DNA of 60,249 nucleotides, from the NCBI GenBank assembly GCA_026706345.1, contig JAPOYX010000011.1:405-60653 (forward strand), written 5' to 3'. Positions within the stretch are counted from its first letter, which is position 1. Every line of letters begins with the position of its first letter. Below are positions 34,208-42,569 of this stretch, in pieces. The position numbers were made by a program, and so were the translations under genes. The notes under the pieces were generated by a model, which was given only the letters and a program-made list of their open reading frames with translations, ran no database searches and was not told the origin of the DNA. This DNA comes from Gemmatimonadota bacterium (GTDB lineage: Bacteria; JAAXHH01).

Positions 34208-35191
34208 TCAAGGACCGCTTGTTCCGGCAGCCAGGACGAGCGCCGCGAGGATGATCGCAACCAAACAGGTAACCACGACCAGTACGCACATGCGGAGCAG
34301 GTCGCCGGCCTGGCCGCCTTCCGGATCGTTTTCGTCGCCTATCCAGATCTCCGTGACCAACTTGCCGTCCTGCCGGACCGGTCCGACCAATCGCCGCTGC
34401 ACGGCGCCTGCCGCCGCCGCTTCGCTCCAGCCTGAATTCGGACCCGGAACCAGCGCATGCTGCCGCCAACCCACCACCAGGGCCTTGCGGCCCGAATATC
34501 CGGGCAGGAGAAACGCTACCCCCGCCATCAGCAAACAGGTGAGCCTGGCGGGTATGAGATTGAACAGATCATCCAGCCGCGCCCCGCACCAACCGAAGCG
34601 CGCATACCGGGGCGTCCGGTACCCCACCATGGAATCCATCGTGCTGATCACCTTGTAGAGCACGATGCCCGGCAACCCCAGCAGGGCATACCAGAACAGC
34701 GGCGCAATGAACCCGTCCACCGCGTTCTCGCTCAGGCTTTCCATGCCCGCCCGACGGCAGGCCGCGGCGTCCATGGCGGACGTATCCCGGCCGACCAGCA
34801 TGGACACGGCCCGGCGCGCGCCTTCCAGGTCCCCGGCGCGCTCGATGGCCATGCCGTGGCGGCACAGATCCCTGAGCGCCACCATGCTGTAAATCACGAA
34901 GACCTGGAAGACGCCGTTCAGGATTGGATGCTGGTCGTTCAGCACGAGGGCCAGCGCCGCGCTGACGCCGATCCAGAAAGCGGAGAGCGCCAGGAACAGC
35001 ATGCATCCGCCGGCGTACCCATCCAGTCCGGTCCGGCGGAGCACGCGCTCCATTCCCGTTAGCGTGTGGCCCATCAGGCGCACCGGGTGCCACCGGTAGA
35101 CCGGATCTCCCAGGATGCCATCCAGTACCACCGCGCAGAGGAGCAGAACGGGATCCGGCGCAAGTACCGTCAGGTCCATTTCAGACGCCAT
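34208..35191 (-). CDS. cbiB: adenosylcobinamide-phosphate synthase
   Basis: 327 residues. Family signatures: LDGILGDPVYRWHPVRLMGHTL near the N-terminus, GRDTSAMDAAACRRAGMESLSENAVDGFIAPLFWY and YKVISTMDSMVGYRTPRYARFGWCGARLDDLFNLIPARLT. CbiB joins aminopropanol (phosphate) to adenosylcobyric acid in the inner membrane. The ATG at 35191 overlaps cbiZ by 22 bp (ATG 35179 is an alternative). It is the last gene of the cobalamin riboswitch operon. C-terminal to the core is an RRLVGPVRQDGKLVTEIWIGDENDPEGG segment that precedes the final helix. Confidence 0.92.
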   Translation of the reverse strand: MASEMDLTVLAPDPVLLLCAVVLDGILGDPVYRWHPVRLMGHTLTGMERVLRRTGLDGYAGGCMLFLALSAFWIGVSAALALVLNDQHPILNGVFQVFVIYSMVALRDLCRHGMAIERAGDLEGARRAVSMLVGRDTSAMDAAACRRAGMESLSENAVDGFIAPLFWYALLGLPGIVLYKVISTMDSMVGYRTPRYARFGWCGARLDDLFNLIPARLTCLLMAGVAFLLPGYSGRKALVVGWRQHALVPGPNSGWSEAAAAGAVQRRLVGPVRQDGKLVTEIWIGDENDPEGGQAGDLLRMCVLVVVTCLVAIILAALVLAAGTSGP

Positions 35192-36309
35192 CCCAGGGCG
35201 ATTGCGTCGTAAACGGTGTCCAGCAACGCGTCTTCATGTACGACAAGCTTTTCGTAACAGGTCGGCCAGGCCTCCGGTTTCGCCGCGACCGAGGACGCCA
35301 GGACCGCCGCCTGCTGTCGCAGTAACGGGGCGGCCAGTTCAGTAGAAAGCGTCCCGTGTCTCAGCCGGTCCCATACCGCCGCAAAGGCGTACGCGGCGGC
35401 CGAAACGCCCGGGTCGTGGACGACCGACCGGATGTTTTTGTCCAGGAACGCGAACTCGTCGGTTTCCAGGCGGCTTTTCATGGCGGGCAGAAACAGTTCC
35501 GCTTTAAACCCGTATCGTCTCAAAGCGTGATAGAGGCTCCGAGTGCTCGATGCTTCCAGTCCGTTCTGCCATCGAAGCGCTTCCATGGTCGCCCTGCGGA
35601 CGGACCTGCCGATCAATTCGCCCAGTTTCGCGTGGTGGCCCGCCCTGGCCTTGGGCCGTTTCGCGTCGTCCAGGGGCGCGGCGATACAGTACTGGTCCGT
35701 GCCCGTCCCGGTCGCCAGGTCCCGGGAGTACCGGCTTGAAACGGCCAGGTCCCGGAGGGCCGCCGACTTGCCCTCCGTCATGGTGACGACCGCGCGCGCC
35801 ATGGCGCCGGGGGTAAGCGGCCAGTTGACGAGCAGCATCGTGTTGATCGTACCGTCGTGGGGATGTCTCTCGTGGGAATGTCTCTCCATCTGCCCGGATT
35901 CCGTTTCATGCCAGTTCGCGGGATCGCCCGCGCATCCGGCGTTTCCCTCGACCCCGGCGGTCACGACGGCGCACACGCGCAGTTCCGCGAAGGTCTCCAC
36001 GATCCGGGCGGCATAGTTCATGTTCGCGGCCGTGCCCATCATCGCGACGGCTTCCGGTTCCAGTCCAAGCTCTTCACAAACGTGGTGATGGTATCCCGTC
36101 TCGCCGATTTCCATCATCCATTCGAAACGCTCCAGGTGGCCCTGGCCCTCGACGCTCTGGTGGTTTACGAGGAAACGGACTCCGTCGGCCATTCCGCCGC
36201 TGCGGGCGGAGGTGCTCAGCACCTGGTGGGGCGTCTGAAGATCCACAACGAGGAATCGCCCATCCCTTCTGAGTACGTAGTGCTCGTGTTGGTCGAGCGT
36301 TTCTTCCAC
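35170..36309 (-). CDS. cbiZ: adenosylcobinamide amidohydrolase
   Basis: 379 residues from GTG 36309, chosen because GGAGG sits five bases upstream and the frame above it overlaps pduO. CbiZ hallmarks: VVDLQTPHQVLSTSARSGGM, VAMMGTAANMNYAARIVE, VCAVVTAGVEGNAGCAGDPANWHE, TINTMLLVNWPLTPGAMARAVVTMTEGKSAAL and GTGTDQYCIAAP. It hydrolyses adenosylcobinamide to adenosylcobyric acid so that salvaged cobinamide can be rebuilt by CbiB, the next gene. The C-terminal 130 residues form an extra helical domain. A 15-bp in-frame tandem repeat encodes the RHSHERHPHDG loop. Confidence 0.9.
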   Translation of the reverse strand: MEETLDQHEHYVLRRDGRFLVVDLQTPHQVLSTSARSGGMADGVRFLVNHQSVEGQGHLERFEWMMEIGETGYHHHVCEELGLEPEAVAMMGTAANMNYAARIVETFAELRVCAVVTAGVEGNAGCAGDPANWHETESGQMERHSHERHPHDGTINTMLLVNWPLTPGAMARAVVTMTEGKSAALRDLAVSSRYSRDLATGTGTDQYCIAAPLDDAKRPKARAGHHAKLGELIGRSVRRATMEALRWQNGLEASSTRSLYHALRRYGFKAELFLPAMKSRLETDEFAFLDKNIRSVVHDPGVSAAAYAFAAVWDRLRHGTLSTELAAPLLRQQAAVLASSVAAKPEAWPTCYEKLVVHEDALLDTVYDAIALGWRLKWT

Positions 36310-36334
36310 ATTCACCTCCGAATGCGATTCAACC

Positions 36335-36898
36335 CTACAGCCTGCTGTCCCAAAGCGGTTCCTCGACGCCCCGTTCCTTGTTTTCATACCGCGACATGAC
36401 GAAGAGCAGGTCGGAAAGCCGGTTCAGGTAGGCCAGTACGTACTCCCCGATCGCCTCGTCACGGGACAGGGCGGCCACGTCCCGTTCCGCACGCCGGCAG
36501 ACGGTTCGTGCCAGATGCAGGTACGCGGCGCCCGGGCACCCACCGGGAAGGATGAAGTTCTCGAGCCGTCCGACGATGGGATTCAGTTCGTCGATGATCG
36601 CCTCGAGTTTCTCGACGTGCCGCGCTTCGATCAGCGGGATCTGGTACTTCACCTTGTCCTCTTCGGTGAAGCACAGGTCCGATCCCAGGTGAAACAGCTC
36701 GTTCTGGATGACCGGAAGCGTGCTGGCCAGCCGGGGCGTCAGTCCGTGCGCCAGTGCGATACCGATGACGGAGTTGAGCTCGTCCACGGTGCCGTAGCTC
36801 GACACCCTGGGTGATTCCTTGGGTACGCGCTGCCGGCTTCCAAGGGCGGTGGTCCCGTCGTCGCCTTTGCGGGTATAGATCTTTGTAAGCCTGGGCAT
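36335..36898 (-). CDS. pduO: PduO-type ATP:cob(I)alamin adenosyltransferase
   Basis: 187 residues from ATG 36898 with AAGGAG upstream. Signature sequences [48 protein letters not shown] and [17 protein letters not shown] are all present. The enzyme attaches the 5'-deoxyadenosyl ligand to cobalt. It lies 25 bp before cbiZ and 91 bp after btuC, inside the corrinoid salvage operon. Confidence 0.93.
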   Translation of the reverse strand: MPRLTKIYTRKGDDGTTALGSRQRVPKESPRVSSYGTVDELNSVIGIALAHGLTPRLASTLPVIQNELFHLGSDLCFTEEDKVKYQIPLIEARHVEKLEAIIDELNPIVGRLENFILPGGCPGAAYLHLARTVCRRAERDVAALSRDEAIGEYVLAYLNRLSDLLFVMSRYENKERGVEEPLWDSRL

Positions 36899-36960
36899 GC
36901 GATCTCCTTGGTTCAGGTGCGGCGTAGTCGCTAAAGAAGGCGTTGCCGGTTCAATCCGGC

Positions 36961-37000
36961 GCAGCCGATTCAGACCCGGCGCAGCCGATTCAGACCCGGC
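36961..37000. repeat. perfect 20-bp tandem duplication at the btuC 3' end
   Basis: gcagccgattcagacccggc occurs at 36961-36980 and 36981-37000. The second copy contains the btuC stop codon (36990-36992), so the duplication created a second stop region without changing the protein. Confidence 0.9.
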
Positions 37001-38006
37001 GTTGCCGGTGCAGCAGGTACAGGAAGAACGGGGCCCCGAGCAACGTGGTCAGGATGCCAATGGGCATTTCGGCCGGAGCCATGGCTGTCCGGGCGACCAG
37101 GTCGGCCAGCACCAGCAGCAGAGCGCCAGCCAGCGCGGCCATGGGCGTCAGGATGCGGTAGTCGGGTCCCACGATCAGCCGGACCATGTGCGGCGCCAGC
37201 AGGCCGACGAAACCGATGATGCCGCTCACCGATACCGCGGCGGCGGCGAGGCAGGCGGCAGCCGTCAGCAGGATCAGTTTGACCCGTTCGACGTGCACGC
37301 CCAGCTGGGACGCCTGCTCATCCCCCAGCAGCAGCACGTTCAGTTCCCGCGCGTATACGAGCACGACGGCCAGACCCACCGCTGCGTAGGGCAGAAGCAT
37401 CCAGACGTGGTCCCATCGCCTGGCGGACAGGCTGCCCATGAGCCAGAAGAGCAACTGGCGCTGGTTCTCGCCGCCCATCACGAGCATGTAGGACGTGAAG
37501 GAAGTCGCCATAGCGCCGATGGCGATGCCGGTCAGAAGCAGGGTGGTCGAAGCCACGCGGCCTCCCCGGCGGGAAAAGGCGTACACCACCATGGTCACGG
37601 CCAGTCCGCAGAGGAACGCCGCGATGGATACGGCGTTCAGCCCGAACATCCAGAACTGCAAGTCCAGGGTGACCGCGACCGTGGCGCCCAGCGCGGCGCC
37701 GGCCGATATGCCCATGATATAGGGATCGGCCATGGGATTCTGAAAGAAGCCCTGCATCACCCCGCCCGAACTGGCCAGGGCGGCCCCTACAAGCACCGCC
37801 AGGAGGGTTCTCGGCAGGCGGATCTCCCAGACGATCGTGTCCGTCGCCGTCTTCGCCGTCTCGAGCGTGCCACCTGGCCACAGGTGATCCGCCAGCACCT
37901 GCAGCACGGCGCCGGCCGGGATATACACGGCGCCCACCCCCATGGAGAATACACAGGCGGCGAAGAGGATTACGGCCGTCAAGACCAGTATGAAGGGTCG
38001 TTTCAT
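36990..38006 (-). CDS. btuC: FecCD-family ABC permease for cobamides
   Basis: 338 residues from ATG 38006 ([17 protein letters not shown]). The family core [46 protein letters not shown] is conserved, followed by about ten helices and [25 protein letters not shown] near the end. With BtuD it imports vitamin B12 or cobinamide across the inner membrane. BtuC rather than iron-siderophore function is assigned from the cobalamin riboswitch and salvage genes. No BtuF binding protein is in the window. The start is 11 bp from the btuD stop. Confidence 0.85.
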   Translation of the reverse strand: MKRPFILVLTAVILFAACVFSMGVGAVYIPAGAVLQVLADHLWPGGTLETAKTATDTIVWEIRLPRTLLAVLVGAALASSGGVMQGFFQNPMADPYIMGISAGAALGATVAVTLDLQFWMFGLNAVSIAAFLCGLAVTMVVYAFSRRGGRVASTTLLLTGIAIGAMATSFTSYMLVMGGENQRQLLFWLMGSLSARRWDHVWMLLPYAAVGLAVVLVYARELNVLLLGDEQASQLGVHVERVKLILLTAAACLAAAAVSVSGIIGFVGLLAPHMVRLIVGPDYRILTPMAALAGALLLVLADLVARTAMAPAEMPIGILTTLLGAPFFLYLLHRQRRV

Positions 38007-38017
38007 CGTCAAGCCGG

Positions 38018-38803
38018 TCAGTCTCCCGGTTTCAGGATGATCTGCGGCGAACCCGAATAGGGGCTTTTTATGACGGTCACATCGGTCTCGAAGACCGCCT
38101 TGATGTGTCCCTGGGTAAGGATGTGCTCGGGCGGACCGTCGGTGTAGATACGCCCTTCTTTCAGCATCATCAGCCTGTGGCAGTATTCTGACGAGAGATT
38201 GAGATCGTGGGACACGCACAGCACGGCGAGCCCGTCACGGGCGCACACGTGGCGGAGCAGATCGAATATCTCGACCTGGTGGTTCAGATCCAGGAAAGAG
38301 GTCGGTTCGTCCAGGAGAAGGATCGACGGCTGCTGCGCCAGCGCCCGGGCGATGATGACCCGCTGCCTTTCGCCTCCGGACAGTTCGTGTATGGGACGAT
38401 CTCTGAACGCGAGGCAGTCGGTCCGCCTCATGGCTTCGAGGGCGATGTCGAGGTCTTCGGGGCCCTCTCTCCTGAAACGCTTCAGGTGGGGCGTCCTGCC
38501 CATCATGACGACGTCCAGCGAGGAGAAGGCGAAGGTAACGGGCGTCTGCTGGGGAATGACGGCGACCTCGCGCGCGATCTCGCGGACCGTGTAATCCTGA
38601 AGCGGCGTCCCGTAGAGCGCGATGCGTCCCCGGCTCAGCGGCAGGATCCGCGTGAGCGCGCGTATCAACGTGCTTTTCCCCGATCCATTCGGCCCGATCA
38701 CCCCCAGCATCTCGCCCTGGCGCAGGTCGAACGACAGGCCCTCCAGCACCGGGCGACGATCATAACCACAGGAGAGGTTTTCTACGCGGATGGCGGTTTC
38801 CAT
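38018..38803 (-). CDS. btuD: ABC transporter ATP-binding protein for cobamides
   Basis: 261 residues from ATG 38803 (METAIRVENLSCGYDRRPVL). Walker A GPNGSGKST, Q-loop VIPQQTPV, signature LSGGERQRV, Walker B ILLLDEPTSFLD and the switch His in CVSHDLN are all present. It is the first gene of the operon. The frame extends to 38908, but the extra codons run through the terminator hairpin and are not translated in my view. Confidence 0.9.
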   Translation of the reverse strand: METAIRVENLSCGYDRRPVLEGLSFDLRQGEMLGVIGPNGSGKSTLIRALTRILPLSRGRIALYGTPLQDYTVREIAREVAVIPQQTPVTFAFSSLDVVMMGRTPHLKRFRREGPEDLDIALEAMRRTDCLAFRDRPIHELSGGERQRVIIARALAQQPSILLLDEPTSFLDLNHQVEIFDLLRHVCARDGLAVLCVSHDLNLSSEYCHRLMMLKEGRIYTDGPPEHILTQGHIKAVFETDVTVIKSPYSGSPQIILKPGD

Positions 38804-38825
38804 GCTGCCCCGTCCCCATCTGGCT

Positions 38826-38862
38826 AAAAAAAAAACCAGCCGCTCCGCAAGGGAAGGGCTGG
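38826..38862 (-). terminator. rho-independent terminator between the cobalamin aptamer and btuD
   Basis: On the minus strand CCAGCC pairs with GGCTGG, followed by ten T (A run at 38826-38835 on the plus strand). It sits between the riboswitch and btuD, the expected expression platform for transcriptional control. Confidence 0.85.
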
Positions 38863-38930
38863 GTCGGGACGGCAGGCATGCGCATCCGCGCTCGGCCTCT
38901 CTGCTCACGGAGAAGCGTTCGCACAGCGTG

Positions 38931-39105
38931 CAGGCAGGTCTCCTGACTGACGGATCGTCCTACTCCTCAAGTCTTCCCGCCGGTCCATGGACTCAGCCTG
39001 ACCGGCAGTGACGAGTTTGAGTTTCGTCCCCGAACACAGTGGCGGGACCGTGATGGATTCGCACCATCTTCCCTTTTCAGCGTATGAGCTTACCGCCACC
39101 TGCGG
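38931..39105 (-). promoter_or_regulatory. cobalamin riboswitch
   Basis: Read on the minus strand the leader contains the conserved elements in order: GGGAAGATGGTGCGAATCC, CCCGCCACTG, and the B12 box AGTCAGGAGACCTGCC (complement of 38933-38949). The helices between them match the class. It controls btuD-btuC-pduO-cbiZ-cbiB; adenosylcobalamin binding would favour the downstream terminator. Confidence 0.93.
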
Positions 39106-39264
39106 CTGTATTCGATTGTCCTGTTAATTTACGATTTGCGTTCATTTATGCAATGCAATTTGTAACCCGTCGTCGAATCTGACAGAATAAAAACACCATG
39201 GCAACAGAACAGTTGTAGCGGTTTGACCTATTGACCTCCTACGGCAATGCCGTATATTATCCCT

Positions 39265-39405
39265 ATGTACAGCTTTATTGAGACAAGGCTCTTTACCCGT
39301 TTTATTCGGGAATACCTGACCGATCATGAGTACTCGGAATCTGTGAGGGACAACATCGCCACTGATGTCCTGCGCCAGATCCGCAAGGAGGTGGAAGATG
39401 AATGA
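39265..39405 (+). pseudogene. HigB/RelE-type toxin with an internal in-frame deletion
   Basis: 46 residues. The first 25 (MYSFIETRLFTRFIREYLTD) match the usual start of HigB-like toxins and the last 20 (DNIATDVLRQIRKEVEDE) match the usual end, but about 60 central residues that hold the fold and active site are missing. The stop overlaps the antitoxin start by 8 bp, so the operon arrangement survives. The toxin should be inactive. The call rests on family knowledge of both ends. Confidence 0.65.
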
Positions 39406-39670
39406 AATAGATCGTGATGTAGCCAAGGGGGTTCTTGAAGGACTTCAGGAAATCAAACGAGGTGAACACGGCCGCGTAATCAATGTGCCTGATGTTATCG
39501 GGATTCGAAAGGAAGCGGGGCTTTCACAGGTTAAGTTCGCCCGCTTGTTAGGTGTATCGGTTCGAACGTTGCAAGATTGGGAGCAAGGCCGGCGGCGCCC
39601 GTCGGGTGCCGCCCGAACATAGATGGTGATCGCGTCGAAGAATCTCCAGACGGTTCTGGACGTGGCGTGA
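39398..39670 (+). pseudogene. HigA/XRE-type antitoxin interrupted by an amber codon
   Basis: From ATG 39398 the protein reads to TAG at 39620-39622 (74 residues): a helix-turn-helix domain (IRKEAGLSQVKFARLLGVSVRTLQDWEQGRRRPSGAART). After the amber codon the same frame continues 15 codons (MVIASKNLQTVLDVA) to a natural stop at 39670. That tail is what such antitoxins normally have after SGAART, so a single TTG-to-TAG change probably shortened it. DNA binding may survive. Confidence 0.65.
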
Positions 39671-39718
39671 GGAACTGCGATAGTTGTACAATTGTACAAC
39701 TGAATGACCAAAAACGCT

Positions 39719-40561
39719 TCACGACCAGACGTAGACTTCCGGGTCGTCGGGGGAGTAGCCGATGAAGGTGGCCAGGACGATGCGCGGCAGGTCGCCCTCC
39801 ACGGCGGGGACCTCGTGGATGAGGCGGGTGTTGAAGAAATAGAGATCGCCCTGCTCGAGGTCGACGGTGTAGCTGCTGACGCCGTTGCGCCGGGCGTATT
39901 CGGGGAAAGTATCGGTGGCGATGGACTCCTGCACCTCGGGCGTCCACATGCACCGGTGCAGGATGGCCTGGGTGCTGCGACCCTCGTGCAGGGCGTTCTG
40001 GAAGCAGAGGACCCCGGCGAACTGGTGGCCGAAACGGGTCACGTCGTAGTCGAACCGCTTTTCCCGGAGCGTGACGTGGTCGATGTGGGGCTTGTAGGTA
40101 TGCCCCCCGTAGTGGATGCGGAAGATGGCCGGGCCGTACTTGCGGCCGTCCGGCTCCCGGGCGGTCATGACGCGCTTCTCTCCCGCGAGCGTGTCCAGCG
40201 CCCCGTACAGTAGCTTCACGGGATCGTCATACCCGTTGAACAGGGTCTCGTACAGGAGGCGCGTTCCGACCGCGTGAGTCAGGAATGCCTCCTTGTCGGA
40301 ACCCCGGTTCGCCAGGCTCGTGCCGATGTCGATCCGCGTACGGTTGTCTTTTTCCGCGGCCTCCGCGTCGTCAGGATCCCGCATCAGCCCGCGATCGATA
40401 AACCGCTCGATCAGGGCCTGGCAATGGGCGGGCGAATAGGCCTGCCGGCATATGATCGCGGGAATCCGGCCCTCCGACAGGGCCAGGAGCGGATCGCTTT
40501 CGGCGGCCAGGATGGACTCCACGTCGGGACCGAGGGGCTCCCACCGGTGATTCTCCGTCAT
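39719..40561 (-). CDS. Fe(II)/2-oxoglutarate-dependent dioxygenase
   Basis: 280 residues, start ATG 40561 with GGAGA upstream. The 2-His-1-carboxylate facial triad is visible as HID in YKPHIDHV and the distal His in NTRLIHEV, with the 2-oxoglutarate-binding Arg in LPRIVLATFIGY. The substrate is unknown; the family hydroxylates or halogenates small molecules. It is 84 bp downstream of the second oxygenase gene and on the same strand, so the two are probably co-transcribed, divergent from the E1/PKS operon. Confidence 0.83.
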   Translation of the reverse strand: MTENHRWEPLGPDVESILAAESDPLLALSEGRIPAIICRQAYSPAHCQALIERFIDRGLMRDPDDAEAAEKDNRTRIDIGTSLANRGSDKEAFLTHAVGTRLLYETLFNGYDDPVKLLYGALDTLAGEKRVMTAREPDGRKYGPAIFRIHYGGHTYKPHIDHVTLREKRFDYDVTRFGHQFAGVLCFQNALHEGRSTQAILHRCMWTPEVQESIATDTFPEYARRNGVSSYTVDLEQGDLYFFNTRLIHEVPAVEGDLPRIVLATFIGYSPDDPEVYVWS

Positions 40562-40645
40562 TTAAATCTCCTTACAATGCGCACACCTTACGTTCGACCT
40601 CGGCCTACCTGCATTCCCTTTACGCGACCGGGCGCAACGCGATTC

Positions 40646-41431
40646 CTACACCCGCATCCGCAGCATGGGATGTGAAAAAGAAACATCGATGTATTCCCCG
40701 TCCCGCATCCGCTTCGTGCCGGGCGTCATGTAGTGGATGGCGAAGGCCCTGCGCGGCCGGTCGGTGACGTTCTCCGGGGTATGGTGCATCGTCTGGCAGT
40801 GGTGGAACATGACGCCGCCCGCGGGCAGGTCCACTACCGTCGCCCTCTGCGAATCGGCCTGATCGCCCAGATCAAGGAGGGCGCCGGTCTCGGCCGACCG
40901 TTCGTGGGAAACCAGGTGCCGGTGGGACCCCGGTATCAGGTGCATGGCCCCGTTCGACACGTCCACGTCGTCCAGGGTGAGCCAGCAACTCACCAGGTTA
41001 GCCGGGGTGCATTGCCAGTAGCCGTTGTCCTGGTGCCAGAAGACAGGACCGCCCTGCCGGGGCGGCTTGTACAGCGCCTGGTCGTGAAACAGTTGGATGT
41101 TCGGCCCCAACAGGGACTCCACGATGTCCAGGATGGGCTCGTGGTACAGCAGTTTCCTGAACTCGATGCTCCGCTCGCACATCTGCATGATCTGCAGCAT
41201 CTGCGACCGGGCTTTACGCTTACGCGCCTTGTCCTCCGTATCGTCGATGGACAGGTTCCGGTACCGGCCGCTTTCGCGGGCATTTTCGAACAACCTGTCA
41301 TACTCCGCCCTGAGGACCGTGACGTGATCGTCGTCCAGCAGCTTGCCGGCCACCAGGAACCCCTGGTCGTGGAAGCGTCCGACCTGATCCACGGTCAACC
41401 CGCGGTGCGTTTCGGACTGTTCCGCAGCCAT
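40646..41431 (-). CDS. phytanoyl-CoA dioxygenase family protein
   Basis: 261 residues, start ATG 41431 with AAGGGAG upstream. PhyH pattern: FHDQGFLVAGKLLDDD, metal ligands in FWHQDNGYW (H-x-D), WLTLDDVDVSNGAMHLIPGSHR, and the distal His in MHHTPENVTDRPRRAFAIHYM with the 2-oxoglutarate Arg. PhyH proteins hydroxylate acyl-CoAs or secondary metabolites. It shares a 151-bp divergent promoter region with E1-alpha, so a tailoring role on the PKS product is plausible. Confidence 0.88.
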   Translation of the reverse strand: MAAEQSETHRGLTVDQVGRFHDQGFLVAGKLLDDDHVTVLRAEYDRLFENARESGRYRNLSIDDTEDKARKRKARSQMLQIMQMCERSIEFRKLLYHEPILDIVESLLGPNIQLFHDQALYKPPRQGGPVFWHQDNGYWQCTPANLVSCWLTLDDVDVSNGAMHLIPGSHRHLVSHERSAETGALLDLGDQADSQRATVVDLPAGGVMFHHCQTMHHTPENVTDRPRRAFAIHYMTPGTKRMRDGEYIDVSFSHPMLRMRV

Positions 41432-41484
41432 GTCTGTCTCCCTTCGGAATGAAGCCGGGACACGGCACGCCGCGAGGGAAAATC

Positions 41485-41506
41485 GATCTTGCCCCGCGGT
41501 AAGATC
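41485..41506. promoter_or_regulatory. inverted repeat in the divergent oxygenase/E1-PKS promoter
   Basis: GATCTTGCC (41485-41493) and GGTAAGATC (41498-41506) are inverted with one mismatch and a 4-bp spacer. It lies midway between the two starts and could bind a regulator of both transcripts. A second pair, CCTGTA (41509-41514) with TACAGG (41537-41542), is just downstream. Confidence 0.45.
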
Positions 41507-41582
41507 TGCCTGTATTTTTTAAGGACATTCGACAATGTACAGGGCCATGTGCAACAGGCAAGTTTTTTAGCCGGAGATGGTT

Positions 41583-42569
41583 ATGCCCGTCGAACGCGGA
41601 GACCAGTTCGAACTGTATCGATGGCTGTACCGGAACATGTTCACGATCCGGACCGTGGAAGAACGGCTGGCGCGGTCCTTCATGGCCGGACTGATACACG
41701 GCGCGTGCCATACCTACGTCGGAGAGGAAGCGGTCGCCGCCGGGGTATGCGCCGGCCTGAAGGACGAAGACGCGGTCTTCAGCACGCACCGGGGCCATGG
41801 ACACGCGCTGGCGAAAGGAGTATCTCCGGCGGCGCTCATCGCCGAGCTGTACGGCCGGGAGACCGGCATCTCTCACGGACGGGGCGGGAGCATGCATCTC
41901 TTCGCCCCCGAAATCGGTCTTATGGGCACCAGCGGAGTCGTAGGCCCATGCATCCTGCAGGCCGCCGGTGCCGGATACAGTGCGAAGCTGCTGGACAACG
42001 GCGGGGTGGGCGTCGCCTTCTTCGGCGACGGGGCCGTGGGGAACGGCGCCTTTCACGAAGGCCTGAACCTGGCCGCCATTTACGACCTTCCCGTATTGTT
42101 CGTCTGTGAAAACAACCTGTACGCGACCGAGGTCGCCTTTTCCTACGCCTCCCGGAACCCGGACGTGGCCTCGCGCGCGGCCAATTACGGCATGCCGGGC
42201 GTGGGAGTCGACGGCAACGACGTACTGGCCGTGCACGAGGCGGCCACTGAGGCGATACGACGCGCCCGGGCTGGGGAAGGACCGACGCTGCTAGAAGCGA
42301 AGACGTACCGGACACGGCCCCATGCCGAGGGTATGGGCCTTACCGGCGTGTATCGGACGGACGAGGAAATCGCGGCGTGGCGGGAGAAAGACCCCATCGC
42401 CAGATTTCGGAGCCGCATCCTGTCGGAGGGAACGATGACGGAGTCCGACGTGGACCGTATCGAGTCCGATGTCCGGGCGGAAGTCGATGAAGCGGAAAGG
42501 GAAGCGTCCGCCAGTCCGTGGCCCGACGGCGGAACGGCGGACAGGCACGTGTACCGGGAGACGACATGA
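41583..42569 (+). CDS. 2-oxoacid dehydrogenase E1 component, alpha subunit
   Basis: 328 residues from ATG 41583 (MPVERGDQFELY, GGAG six bases upstream); ATG 41577 is also in frame. It matches pyruvate/acetoin dehydrogenase E1-alpha: CHTYVGEEAVAAGVCAGL, THRGHGHALAKG, GGSMHLFAPEIGLMGTSGVVG and the TPP motif GDG (148-150) ...ENN. It would decarboxylate a 2-oxoacid and reductively acylate a lipoyl carrier with E1-beta. The stop overlaps the E1-beta start (ATGA). It heads the operon E1-alpha/E1-beta/lipoyl protein/PKS. Confidence 0.9.
   Translation: MPVERGDQFELYRWLYRNMFTIRTVEERLARSFMAGLIHGACHTYVGEEAVAAGVCAGLKDEDAVFSTHRGHGHALAKGVSPAALIAELYGRETGISHGRGGSMHLFAPEIGLMGTSGVVGPCILQAAGAGYSAKLLDNGGVGVAFFGDGAVGNGAFHEGLNLAAIYDLPVLFVCENNLYATEVAFSYASRNPDVASRAANYGMPGVGVDGNDVLAVHEAATEAIRRARAGEGPTLLEAKTYRTRPHAEGMGLTGVYRTDEEIAAWREKDPIARFRSRILSEGTMTESDVDRIESDVRAEVDEAEREASASPWPDGGTADRHVYRETT

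Noticed and set aside
38804-38908. 35-codon upstream extension of btuD
   Set aside because: These codons run through the riboswitch terminator; the ATG at 38803 fits the family N-terminus.
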